A stretch of DNA of 9,474 bases from Eubacterium sp. (GTDB lineage: Bacteria > Bacillota > Clostridia > Lachnospirales > Lachnospiraceae), in assembly GCA_020844525.1 (NCBI GenBank), contig JAJGAH010000066.1:1-9474 (forward strand), given 5' to 3'. The position numbers were made by a program, and so were the translations under genes. Of the stretch, positions 1 to 8,545 are shown one piece after another (position 1 is the stretch's first letter; each line of letters begins with the position of its first letter). The notes under the pieces are model-generated. The model saw only the letters and a list, made by a program, of their open reading frames with translations, was not told where the DNA came from and did no database searches.

Positions 1-1071
1 CAGCTCTGCTGCCTTGATCTTGGAGCAAGCTGTATCGTAGTCGGCCTTGGAGCCCCGGTAAGCAAGTCTATTCTGAAGCTTGCGGAGGACTCCGGCTGTG
101 TCATAATCAGCAGCCCGCATGATACGTACACCATTGCCAGACTGATCAATCAGGCCATCCCGATCAAGCATCTGATGATGCGCGATAATCTGATTCTGTT
201 TCACATGTCAGATAAGATTGATGATATTCAGGAAATTATGAAAAACAGCAGGCATCGTGATTATCCAATCCTCGATGCAAAGGAAAAGTATGTAGGCACG
301 ATTTCCCGCAGAAACCTTATTGGAAGAAGCGGGAAAAAGCTGATTCTGGTTGATCATAATGAAAAATCGCAGGCTGTGCTGAATGTGGATGAGGCGGACA
401 TCCTGGAGATCATTGATCACCACCGTCTGGGTTCTCTGGAGACCATGGCTCCGATTATGTTCCGGATGGAGCCGGTTGGCTGTACATCGACGATCATGTA
501 TAAGATTTATCATGAGAAGAATCTGGAAATTCCACCGAAGATCGCCGGATTGCTGATGTCGGCCATTATTTCCGACACGCTGCTGTTCCGTTCACCTACC
601 TGCACCCCGCTGGACAAGAATGTAGCGTTAGATCTGGCGAGAATTGCCGGCGTTACGGATATTGAAAAATATGCCTCCGATATGTTCCGTGCAGGATCAA
701 ATCTTGAGGACAAGACGGCAGAGGAAATTTTTTATCAGGATTTCAAGAAATTCAATATTGAGAAAAAGACCTTTGGTGTCGGGCAGATCAGCTCCATGTC
801 CAGGGAGGAACTGGAGTTCATCAAGAGCAAGCTGTATCCGCATATGGAACAGGAATGCGGCAAGCATGATATGGAGATGGTATTCTTTATGCTTACCAAT
901 ATCATTGAGGAATCAACAGAGCTTCTGTATTACGGCAGCGAAGCAAAGGAACTGATTGAGGAGGCATTTCCGGGACATTCCATTAATGACAAGAGCTGTG
1001 TGCTTCCCGGCGTCATCTCAAGAAAGAAACAGCTGATTCCTTCATTTATGAGGGCGATACAGGAGCAATAA
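1..1071 (+). CDS. Manganese-dependent inorganic pyrophosphatase, CBS/DRTGG family II type (5' partial)
   Basis: The frame is open from base 1 to the TAA at 1069-1071, so the gene begins upstream; 356 residues are visible. Family II pyrophosphatases hydrolyse pyrophosphate to phosphate in the cytosol using Mn2+. The order seen fits the regulated CBS form, in which a CBS-DRTGG insert splits the DHH domain. Residues 1-50 look like the end of a DRTGG domain. A CBS repeat follows (about 55-110; IPIKHLM start, RDYPILD and GTISRRNL). The DHH part resumes with LVDHNE (bases 349-366) and IIDHH (DHH at 415-423), both metal ligands. The DHHA2 domain ends in the substrate-binding SRKKQ (1018-1032). CBS domains in this family bind adenine nucleotides that tune activity. 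About 190 residues (the N-terminal DHH part and first CBS) should lie outside the window, judged from a usual family length near 550. No key residue is missing in the visible part. Confidence 0.93.
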   Translation, partial: QLCCLDLGASCIVVGLGAPVSKSILKLAEDSGCVIISSPHDTYTIARLINQAIPIKHLMMRDNLILFHMSDKIDDIQEIMKNSRHRDYPILDAKEKYVGTISRRNLIGRSGKKLILVDHNEKSQAVLNVDEADILEIIDHHRLGSLETMAPIMFRMEPVGCTSTIMYKIYHEKNLEIPPKIAGLLMSAIISDTLLFRSPTCTPLDKNVALDLARIAGVTDIEKYASDMFRAGSNLEDKTAEEIFYQDFKKFNIEKKTFGVGQISSMSREELEFIKSKLYPHMEQECGKHDMEMVFFMLTNIIEESTELLYYGSEAKELIEEAFPGHSINDKSCVLPGVISRKKQLIPSFMRAIQEQ

Positions 1072-1120
1072 GATTAACACCGGTCAATCCCTTATAGATT
1101 GAATATGAAAGACACGAAGA

Positions 1121-1166
1121 AAAACTTGCAAAACATACTTAAATATAAGTATGTTTTGCAAGTTTT
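1121..1166 (+). terminator. Long perfect inverted repeat, probable transcription terminator
   Basis: Arms 1121-1141 and 1146-1166 are perfectly complementary over 21 bp, with a 4-nt loop (AATA). The stem begins with AAAA and ends with TTTT, so each strand yields a hairpin ending in a U run. It lies 50 bp after the pyrophosphatase stop and before the gdhA promoter, which suits a terminator. It is unusual in being AT-rich and very long for a terminator, so a small repeat element is an alternative. Confidence 0.65.
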
Positions 1167-1173
1167 ATACGTT

Positions 1174-1194
1174 AAATTGAATAGGATTCAATTT
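1174..1194. promoter_or_regulatory. Perfect palindrome upstream of the gdhA promoter, candidate operator
   Basis: Arms AAATTGAAT (1174-1182) and ATTCAATTT (1186-1194) are perfect inverted copies around a 3-bp AGG spacer. The site ends four bases before the proposed -35 element, where an activator or repressor dimer could sit. It does not match a CodY or GlnR box as I know them. The role is inferred from position and symmetry only. Confidence 0.45.
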
Positions 1195-1198
1195 CATC

Positions 1199-1227
1199 TT
1201 GCATGATATATGACTACATGCTATAAT
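1199..1227 (+). promoter_or_regulatory. Candidate extended -10 promoter of gdhA
   Basis: The -10 element TATAAT (1222-1227) is consensus and is preceded by TG one base upstream, giving the extended form TGCTATAAT. A weak -35 element, TTGCAT (1199-1204), is 17 bp away. Transcription would begin near 1234 and give a leader of about 148 nt. A poor -35 together with a strong extended -10 would fit a promoter helped by an activator at the adjacent palindrome. Confidence 0.7.
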
Positions 1228-1233
1228 CCAACA

Positions 1234-2716
<1,483 letters not shown>

Positions 2717-2743
2717 GCAGGGAATACAAAATAGGAAACACGC

Positions 2744-2772
2744 AGGGGCCGGAATCTTCCGGCCCCTTTTTT
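2744..2772 (+). terminator. Strong intrinsic terminator of gdhA
   Basis: The GC-rich stem GGGGCCGGAA (2745-2754) and TTCCGGCCCC (2757-2766) is perfectly complementary, with the innermost pairs opening to form the loop. A run of six T follows (2767-2772). It lies just after the gdhA stop codon. Confidence 0.95.
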
Positions 2773-2781
2773 AAAGTTTAC

Positions 2782-2810
2782 TTGCAAAGAATCGCATTTG
2801 CAGTTACAAT
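2782..2810 (+). promoter_or_regulatory. Candidate promoter of the shikimate kinase gene
   Basis: TTGCAA (2782-2787) and TACAAT (2805-2810) are 17 bp apart, immediately after the gdhA terminator. Transcription would start near 2817, leaving a leader of about 114 nt. No known regulatory RNA is recognised in that leader. Confidence 0.6.
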
Positions 2811-2930
2811 CTCACTGTTCTGTCAGCAGGAAAGCAGAAATCTTTCCTGTTCAGAGGAGCAGGGCTGGATGTATGCTCTGTTTGTTTTGACAGTATTGAG
2901 GAAATCTGTGTCTGGAGGGATCATGCCGCT

Positions 2931-3440
2931 ATGAAAAGCAATGTTGTATTGATTGGTATGCCCGGTGTCGGCAAAAGTACAGTGGGTGTCATACTGGCGA
3001 AGGAGCTGGGTTATCAGTTCCTGGATTCGGATCTTCTGATTCAGAAGCAGGAGAAGCGGCTGCTCAGGGAAATTCTGGAGCAGGATGGCGTGGATGGTTT
3101 TCTGCGTATAGAGAATCAGGTAAATGCGGATATTCAGGCAGAGCGGTCTGTGATCGCAACGGGTGGAAGTGTCGTATACGGTACGGAGGCCATGCAGCAT
3201 CTGAAGGAAATCAGCACGGTAGTTTATCTGAAACTGCCCTATCATGATCTGACACAGAGACTTGGAAATCTGCATAATCGCGGTGTAGTCCTCAGGGAGG
3301 GACAGACTCTGAAGGACCTTTATCTTGAGAGAAGTGTTCTGTACGAGAAATATGCGGATATCATTGTGGATGAATCCGGGAAGGATATTGAGGAGACGCT
3401 CTCCCAGGTGGAAAACGAATTGAAGAGGAATGCTTTTTAA
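2931..3440 (+). CDS. aroK: Shikimate kinase (AroK family), GGS variant
   Basis: The 169-residue protein is of usual length for shikimate kinase, which phosphorylates shikimate with ATP in the pathway to chorismate. The Walker A loop is GMPGVGKST (9-17). Asp32 and Asp34 of DSD match the shikimate and Mg site, FLRIE supplies the substrate arginine (Arg59), Arg117 sits in the lid (RGVVL, where RPLL is usual), and Arg134 in ERSVLYEKYAD matches the conserved C-terminal arginine. The usual substrate-binding GGG is GGS here (78-80), a departure from the classical family. The ATG is preceded by GGAGG at 2914-2918 with a long 12-base gap. A micro-frame at 2923-2934 ends in a TGA overlapping this ATG. 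The gene stands alone, away from other aro genes. A related small-molecule kinase of the same fold, such as the homoserine kinases known to have arisen from this family, is a less likely alternative. Confidence 0.85.
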   Translation: MKSNVVLIGMPGVGKSTVGVILAKELGYQFLDSDLLIQKQEKRLLREILEQDGVDGFLRIENQVNADIQAERSVIATGGSVVYGTEAMQHLKEISTVVYLKLPYHDLTQRLGNLHNRGVVLREGQTLKDLYLERSVLYEKYADIIVDESGKDIEETLSQVENELKRNAF

Positions 3441-3701
3441 CTGTGTGCTGGTGTTATTGTTCAGACGGTGCTGGTTAACTGCCAGGTGCCACATGCACGC
3501 CAAACTTTACTTTTGGTAAAAAGTAGGTTAAGATAAAAAAGCATTCGTTTGCTGACAGGGCGTATGTTGCTTTGCTGGCATAAAAGAAATATCAAGAATA
3601 ATAAAAGATATAACAAACATAAGAAGTCGTAAAGTTAATATCTGAATTATCAGGCTGGCCATGAAGGGGAGATCAGGCAGTCGGAAATATAGAGGTGGAG
3701 A
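3441..3701 (+). other. Intergenic stretch between aroK and murA, no firm signal
   Basis: No good terminator follows aroK, so read-through into murA is possible. A small hairpin is present (TACTTTT at 3508-3514, loop GGTA, AAAAGTA at 3519-3525), without a following T run. A weak promoter match, TTGCTT (3567-3572) and TATCAA (3590-3595) with 17 bp spacing, could serve murA. No coding potential is apparent on either strand. Confidence 0.35.
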
Positions 3702-4994
3702 ATGGATAAATACGTAATCAAGGGTGGCAGTCCTCTTGTCGGCGAGGTAGAGATAGGAGGGGCCAAGAATGCTGCGCTTGCGATTCTTACGGCTGCGATT
3801 ATGACCGATGACCCGGTCACAATTGAAAATATGCCAGATGTGAGTGACATCAATGTGCTGCTGGATGCAATCTCCGTGATAGGAGCGACGGTGGATCGTC
3901 TCAGCCGTCATTCGGTCCGGATTTGTGGAAAAACCATCGGTTCTGTAAGTGTGGATTACGAATACATCAAGAAAATCCGTGCCTCTTACTATCTGCTTGG
4001 TGCGCTTCTTGGCAAGTATAAGCATGCAGAGGTGCCGCTTCCGGGTGGATGTAATATTGGCAGCCGTCCTATTGATCAGCATCTGAAGGGATTCCGGGCC
4101 CTTGGCGCCAATGTGGAAATCCGGCATGGTGTCATTGTGGCAAAGGCCTCTGACCTTCATGGTGCGCATATTTTCATGGATATGGTCTCAGTGGGCGCTA
4201 CCATCAATATTATGATGGCTGCTGCACTTGCGCATGGCAATACCATTATCGAAAATGCGGCAAGAGAGCCGCATGTAGTTGATACGGCAAACTTCCTGAA
4301 CAGTATGGGAGCCAATATAAAGGGCGCAGGTACAGATGTGATCCGTATTCGCGGTGTTGCATCCCTGCACAGCACGAATTACGCAATCGTTCCGGATATG
4401 ATTGAGGCAGGTACCTATATGATGGCTGCAGCGACCACCCGCGGTGACGTTCTGATCAAGGATGTGATCCCGAAGCATCTGGAAGCGATTACGGCAAAGC
4501 TGCAGGAGATCGGCTGCGATATCACGGAATTTGATGATGCCATCCGTGTTTCTGCAAAGCACCGTCTTGGAAAGACACATGTCAAAACGCTTCCATATCC
4601 AGGTTTTCCGACAGATATGCAGCCTCAGATGAGTGTGACGCTTTGTCTGGCTAACGGAACCAGTATTGTGACGGAAAGTATTTTTGAAAATCGTTTCAAA
4701 TACGCAGATGAGCTCTCCCGCATGGGAGCATGTATCAAGGTAGAGGGAAATACTGCCATCATTGACGGAGTGGAAAAGCTCACGGGTGCAAGAGTGAGCG
4801 CACCGGATCTCCGGGCAGGTGCTGCGCTTGTCATTGCGGGTATGGCTGCGGAAGGCATTACGGTGGTGGATGATATCGTCTATATTCTCAGAGGTTATGA
4901 GGATTTTGACAGCAAGCTTAGAAATCTTGGCGCAGAGATCGAACGGGTTTCAGATGAGCGTGAAATTCAGAAGTTCCGTCTCAGAGTAGGCTGA
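3702..4994 (+). CDS. murA: UDP-N-acetylglucosamine 1-carboxyvinyltransferase
   Basis: MurA transfers enolpyruvate from phosphoenolpyruvate to UDP-GlcNAc, the first committed step of peptidoglycan synthesis in the cytosol. The 430 residues fit the family (about 420-440). Key residues are in place: Lys22 and Asn23 in GGAKNA, Arg93 in RASYYLLG, the catalytic cysteine Cys117 in LPGGCNIGSRP, Asp305 in GFPTDMQPQ, and Arg398 in LRGYE. The cysteine, rather than the aspartate of some actinobacterial and chlamydial enzymes, predicts the usual sensitivity to fosfomycin (inference). The start is supported by an AGGTGG-like site at 3693-3698, three bases before the ATG, with GGAG running almost into it, and by correct alignment of Lys22. 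Many Firmicutes carry two paralogues (MurA and MurZ types); I cannot say which this is. A terminator follows the stop. Confidence 0.96.
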   Translation: MDKYVIKGGSPLVGEVEIGGAKNAALAILTAAIMTDDPVTIENMPDVSDINVLLDAISVIGATVDRLSRHSVRICGKTIGSVSVDYEYIKKIRASYYLLGALLGKYKHAEVPLPGGCNIGSRPIDQHLKGFRALGANVEIRHGVIVAKASDLHGAHIFMDMVSVGATINIMMAAALAHGNTIIENAAREPHVVDTANFLNSMGANIKGAGTDVIRIRGVASLHSTNYAIVPDMIEAGTYMMAAATTRGDVLIKDVIPKHLEAITAKLQEIGCDITEFDDAIRVSAKHRLGKTHVKTLPYPGFPTDMQPQMSVTLCLANGTSIVTESIFENRFKYADELSRMGACIKVEGNTAIIDGVEKLTGARVSAPDLRAGAALVIAGMAAEGITVVDDIVYILRGYEDFDSKLRNLGAEIERVSDEREIQKFRLRVG

Positions 4995-5017
4995 CAGATC
5001 AGAAACAGCGGAAAGAT

Positions 5018-5072
5018 AAAACAGAGAACAGTTGGACAATTTTTTTGTGGTGTCTAATTGTTCCCTGTTTTT
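5018..5072 (+). terminator. Terminator after murA
   Basis: A long imperfect stem pairs AAAACAG (5018-5024) with CTGTTTT (5065-5071), and 5026-5037 with 5052-5063 using two G-U pairs. One A/C mismatch separates the two helices. The loop is 14 nt and itself has a T run. The stem ends in TTTTT. It separates murA from the metK unit. Confidence 0.75.
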
Positions 5073-5084
5073 CGCCTGTTCATG

Positions 5085-5113
5085 TTGACGCCCTATTTGA
5101 AAAGCGTTATCGT
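5085..5113 (+). promoter_or_regulatory. Candidate promoter of the metK riboswitch transcript
   Basis: TTGACG (5085-5090) and TATCGT (5108-5113) are 17 bp apart, so transcription would begin near 5120, about 30 nt before the riboswitch aptamer. The -10 matches the consensus at four of six positions. Confidence 0.6.
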
Positions 5114-5149
5114 ATAGCACGAAGCAACAGAAACTGCATAATGCTTTCT

Positions 5150-5292
5150 CTTATTCAGAGTGGCGGAGATACATAGGATCTGTGAAACCACGGCAACCCC
5201 TTAAGATGGAAGGTGCCAGCCTGAGCGAGATACTCGAACAATAAGGGAATTGGTGAGCGATCCAATTCAGTACTTATTGGACCGCTTTTTTT
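5150..5292 (+). promoter_or_regulatory. SAM-I (S-box) riboswitch with expression platform
   Basis: The aptamer spans 5150-5245. P1 is CTTATT (5150-5155) with AATAAG (5240-5245). Conserved S-box signatures are present: CAGAG next to P1, GTGAAACCACGGCAACC in the P2/P3 region, and AAGGTGCCA. The platform follows at once. Without SAM, CAATAAG (5239-5245) can pair with CTTATTG (5273-5279), and GAATTGG (5247-5253) with CCAATTC (5262-5268), forming an antiterminator. With SAM, P1 holds the first of these strands and the terminator at 5256-5292 can form. The gene downstream encodes SAM synthetase, so SAM would switch off its own synthesis, as known for this class. Confidence 0.95.
5256..5292 (+). terminator. 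Riboswitch-controlled terminator
   Basis: AGCGATCCAAT (5256-5266) pairs with ATTGGACCGCT (5276-5286) over 11 positions with one A/C mismatch. The loop is 9 nt and a run of seven T ends at 5292. It shares strands with the antiterminator, so the two cannot form together. Confidence 0.92.
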
Positions 5293-5376
5293 CTCTTTTT
5301 CAGGCGGGATCTGGTTGGAGTAATAGCTATTAAACCGGGTAATTTCCCGGAATGTATGAAACAAAAGGAGAGAAAC

Positions 5377-6558
5377 ATGGAGAAACGTTTATTCACATCT
5401 GAGTCTGTCACAGAGGGACATCCGGATAAGGTCTGCGATGCGATCAGTGACGCTATTCTGGATGCCTGCATGGAACAGGATCCGATGAGCCGGGTAGCTT
5501 GTGAGACTGCAGCCTGCACCGGATTTGTACTTGTAACCGGAGAGATCACCACAAAGGCAAAGCTGGATATTCCGGCAATTGTCCGCAAGACGGTGAATGA
5601 GATTGGTTACAACGACGCAAAGACCGGATTTGATGGAAATACCTGCGCTGTTATGGTTGCGCTGGACCAGCAGTCTGCGGATATTGCGATGGGTGTTGAC
5701 AAATCACTGGAAGCCAAGGGTGGCGCACAGGAGGAGGATCTTGATACAGGAGCAGGAGATCAGGGCATGATGTTTGGCTATGCATGCAATGAGACTCCCG
5801 AGCTTATGCCTTATCCGATTGAGCTGGCACACAAGCTTTCCCTGAAGCTGGCTGAGGTCCGCAAGAACGGTACCCTGAAGTATCTTCGTCCGGACGGAAA
5901 GACACAGGTTTCTGTTGAGTATGATGAGAATGGCAAGCCGGTCAGACTGGAGGCTGTTGTTCTTTCTACACAGCATGATGAGGATGTTACACAGGAACAG
6001 ATTCATGCGGATATCAAGAAGTATGTATTCGATGAGGTTCTGGATCCGGCTATGGTTGATGACAAGACAAAGATTTACATCAATCCTACCGGCCGTTTTG
6101 TAATTGGTGGTCCTCATGGTGATGCAGGTCTGACAGGCCGTAAGATCATTGTAGATACCTACGGTGGATATGCCCGTCACGGCGGCGGTGCTTTCTCCGG
6201 AAAGGACTGCACAAAGGTTGACCGTTCCGCTGCATATGCAGCAAGATATGTTGCAAAGAATATCGTTGCGGCAGGACTGGCTGACAGATGTGAGATTCAG
6301 CTTTCCTATGCGATTGGTGTTGCAGAGCCGACTTCTATCATGGTTGATACCTTTGGAACCGGAAAAGTTTCTGATGAGAAGCTGGTTGAGATCATTCGCA
6401 AGAACTTTGATCTTCGTCCGGCTGGCATTATCAAGATGCTGGATCTTCGCCGTCCGATCTATAAGGCAACAGCAGCCTATGGTCACTTTGGACGCACAGA
6501 TGTAGATCTTCCCTGGGAGCATCTTGATAAGGTAGATGCAATTAAGGCAAGCCTTTAA
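5377..6558 (+). CDS. metK: S-adenosylmethionine synthetase
   Basis: MetK makes S-adenosylmethionine from methionine and ATP in the cytosol, with tripolyphosphate cleaved in the active site. The 393 residues match the family. Seen are the N-terminal [16 protein letters not shown], the signature GAGDQG (125-130), [12 protein letters not shown] (245-256) and the phosphate loop GGGAFSGKD (269-277). I place the start at 5377 because AAGGAG at 5365-5370 lies six bases upstream and [11 protein letters not shown] is the usual N-terminus; an in-frame ATG at 5356 lacks a ribosome binding site and would add seven atypical residues. The gene is controlled by the SAM-I riboswitch upstream, has its own promoter, and is closed by a terminator at 6667-6706, so it is monocistronic. 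Confidence 0.97.
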   Translation: MEKRLFTSESVTEGHPDKVCDAISDAILDACMEQDPMSRVACETAACTGFVLVTGEITTKAKLDIPAIVRKTVNEIGYNDAKTGFDGNTCAVMVALDQQSADIAMGVDKSLEAKGGAQEEDLDTGAGDQGMMFGYACNETPELMPYPIELAHKLSLKLAEVRKNGTLKYLRPDGKTQVSVEYDENGKPVRLEAVVLSTQHDEDVTQEQIHADIKKYVFDEVLDPAMVDDKTKIYINPTGRFVIGGPHGDAGLTGRKIIVDTYGGYARHGGGAFSGKDCTKVDRSAAYAARYVAKNIVAAGLADRCEIQLSYAIGVAEPTSIMVDTFGTGKVSDEKLVEIIRKNFDLRPAGIIKMLDLRRPIYKATAAYGHFGRTDVDLPWEHLDKVDAIKASL

Positions 6559-6666
6559 CTGGTGACTTTTATGGGAATCGGTTCTGCACTGTACAACAGT
6601 ACGGGGGAACTTATCCCGCAGGCATTTTTCATGCATCATGAATGTATGGAGACAATAACGAAACAG

Positions 6667-6706
6667 AAGGACTCTTTCCTGATCACAACAGGAAGGGGTC
6701 CTTTTT
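6667..6706 (+). terminator. Intrinsic terminator of metK
   Basis: The left arm 6667-6681 pairs with 6689-6703 over 15 positions, including two G-U pairs, around a 7-nt loop. Five T follow or overlap the end (6702-6706). It lies 108 nt after the metK stop. Confidence 0.9.
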
Positions 6707-6873
6707 CTCTTCCCTGTTTCTTTCTATCCTATCATTAACCATTATGGCTGCTATTGTGAAGCATTATGGTTGTTTATTACCGGGCAGGCCGGAGGACGGA
6801 GACTGGTCATCCGTGAATGTCTGCAACTGCCTCTGTATTTCATAAATCTTTAAGAAACGCGATTTTACAGGTA
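6707..6873. other. Non-coding stretch between metK terminator and kinase promoter
   Basis: No gene is supported here. Two copies of CATTATGG (6740-6747 and 6762-6769) lie exactly 22 bp apart, and AACCAT (6737-6742) and ATGGTT (6766-6771) are inverted copies. These could be a protein binding site upstream of the kinase promoter or chance. A frame at 6642-6845 crosses the terminator and is not credible as a gene. Confidence 0.3.
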
Positions 6874-6882
6874 TGCTATAAT
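6874..6882 (+). promoter_or_regulatory. Candidate extended -10 promoter of the two-component system
   Basis: TGCTATAAT (6874-6882) is a perfect extended -10 element, identical to the one before gdhA. No good -35 is found at 16-18 bp, which extended -10 promoters tolerate. Transcription would start near 6889, about 106 nt before the kinase start. Confidence 0.6.
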
Positions 6883-6947
6883 TCTGTTCGTGCAGGAATA
6901 AAAATGATATTGGGGTCAAAAGATTGTTGACTATGAATTGGCTTTGA

Positions 6948-6965
6948 AATTCTCACAATTCTCAC
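6948..6965. repeat. Tandem direct repeat in the kinase leader, candidate regulator site
   Basis: AATTCTCAC occurs twice head to tail (6948-6956 and 6957-6965), 30 bp before the kinase start. OmpR-type regulators often bind tandem direct repeats, so autoregulation by the downstream regulator is conceivable. The 9-bp period is shorter than the 10-11 bp usual for that family, so this is a weak inference. Confidence 0.4.
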
Positions 6966-6994
6966 GGTTTTGACAAGCAAAGGAAAGATAAATA

Positions 6995-8545
6995 TTGACA
7001 TTAAAGCGCACAAAAGAAAAAACAACGATGGATCTCCGTACGAGGATCGGAATTGCTTTTATCCTGATTATTCTGATTCCGGTCGTGCTTTGCAGTGTGG
7101 CCTTTTATGTACTGATGAATTATAAGGTAAGACAGCTTGGAAAGCAGTATGGAATCAATAATCCCGGGATGGAGAGCCTGTATAATAATGCGCTTCTGAT
7201 CTCCCGTTCTCTGGATGAAACGCTTGCCACTGTACAGGAAACCATGGAAAAAGATCCCGAAAAGCTTGAGGACAAGAGCTATCTGGATACGCTGAATGAG
7301 AATCTCAGTGATAATGGTGCGTTTGTTGCAGTACGTAAGGGGAATGTGATCTATTATAACGGGAGTTCGGATATATCCAATGCGGAATTACTGACACAGT
7401 TGCCACCCTACAGTTCTGCCGCTTCAGATACCAGTCAGGGCACGGATGAAAATTCATACATTCAGATCCGGAACGAGGCAATGCTGAAGCAGGTTAATTT
7501 TACATTTTCAGATGGGTCGAAGGGAAGCATTTTCCTGGTAAGCATGCTGAACCAGCTTGCGCCGGAGATCAAAGGAGCAATGACGGAGACCATTCTCCTG
7601 ATTGTTGTCATTCTGAGCTTTACAAGTGTGGCAATGGGCATTTGGATTTATCGGGGTGTCATTAATCCGATCAACCAGCTAAAAAAAGCGGCTCAGAATA
7701 TACGGGACGGCAATCTGAATTTCGTAACGCCAAAGAGCGGGATCCGGGAGCTGGACGATCTCTGCGATGACTTTGAGGAAATGCGGATACGGCTGAAGGA
7801 GTCTGCCGAGGAAAAAATAAAATATGATTCGCAGAACAGAGAGCTGATCAGCAATATTTCCCACGATCTGAAGACACCAGTGACAGCAATCAAGGGTTAT
7901 ACAGAGGGTCTGATTGATGGCGTTGCGGATACACCGGAAAGGCAGAAGAAATACATCCGTACGATTTACAATAAGACCATAGAAATCACAAGGCTGATCG
8001 ATGAGCTGACGATTTATTCAAAGATTGACACAAACCGCATCCCTTATAATTTCCAGAAAATCCACGCAGCATCCTATTTTGAGGATTGTCAGGAGGAGCT
8101 TCGCATGGAGCTGGAACAGCAGAATATCATGCTGTATTATTTTAATTATCTGGTGGACGATGCGGTCATTATAGCGGACCCGGAGCAGCTTCGCAGAGTT
8201 GTGAACAATATTGTGGGCAATTCTGTGAAATACATGGATAAAACCCCGGGGGTTATCAACATCCGGCTGCGGGATGTCGGTGATTTCATTCAGGTTGAGA
8301 TAGAGGATAACGGAAGGGGCATCGCCCAGAAGGATATTCCCAGGATTTTCGATCGTTTTTACCGCAGTGACCAGGCCCGCAGCTCCAGGGGAGGCAGCGG
8401 TATCGGGCTGTCCATTGTGAAGAAGATCATTGAGGACCATGAGGGAAAGGTCTGGGCAACCAGCAAGCTGGGAGTAGGAACGGTGCTGTATTTCGTATTG
8501 CGTAAATATCAGGAGGAAAAACATGAGCAGAATTCTGATCATTGA
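6995..8545 (+). CDS. Membrane sensor histidine kinase (HAMP, HisKA, HATPase)
   Basis: Using the TTG start the protein has 516 residues. It has a first membrane helix (about 19-42), an extracytoplasmic region of about 155 residues, a second helix (about 199-219), a HAMP linker (220-270) and a HisKA domain with SHDLKTP, His290 being the likely phosphoacceptor. The ATPase domain shows the N box NNIVGNSVKY (404-413), DNGRG (438-442), FDRFYR (452-457) and GGSGIGLS (466-473). All catalytic motifs look intact, so it should autophosphorylate and pass phosphate to the regulator encoded next. The sensor region is unrecognised, so the signal is unknown. The TTG at 6995 is favoured because AAAGGA (6979-6984) lies ten bases upstream; the in-frame ATG at 7028 has no ribosome binding site but would still keep the first helix. 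The end overlaps the regulator gene by 23 bases. Confidence 0.9.
   Translation: MTLKRTKEKTTMDLRTRIGIAFILIILIPVVLCSVAFYVLMNYKVRQLGKQYGINNPGMESLYNNALLISRSLDETLATVQETMEKDPEKLEDKSYLDTLNENLSDNGAFVAVRKGNVIYYNGSSDISNAELLTQLPPYSSAASDTSQGTDENSYIQIRNEAMLKQVNFTFSDGSKGSIFLVSMLNQLAPEIKGAMTETILLIVVILSFTSVAMGIWIYRGVINPINQLKKAAQNIRDGNLNFVTPKSGIRELDDLCDDFEEMRIRLKESAEEKIKYDSQNRELISNISHDLKTPVTAIKGYTEGLIDGVADTPERQKKYIRTIYNKTIEITRLIDELTIYSKIDTNRIPYNFQKIHAASYFEDCQEELRMELEQQNIMLYYFNYLVDDAVIIADPEQLRRVVNNIVGNSVKYMDKTPGVINIRLRDVGDFIQVEIEDNGRGIAQKDIPRIFDRFYRSDQARSSRGGSGIGLSIVKKIIEDHEGKVWATSKLGVGTVLYFVLRKYQEEKHEQNSDH

Noticed and set aside
5704..6639. Long open frame on the - strand opposite metK (about 311 codons)
   Set aside because: It overlaps metK almost fully, and the protein is rich in Cys, Ile and Asn with no domain pattern. 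It is a shadow frame.
6642..6845. 67-codon + strand frame between metK and the kinase
   Set aside because: It runs straight through the metK terminator and has no convincing ribosome binding site. The hydrophobic run is encoded by the terminator stem and T-rich text.
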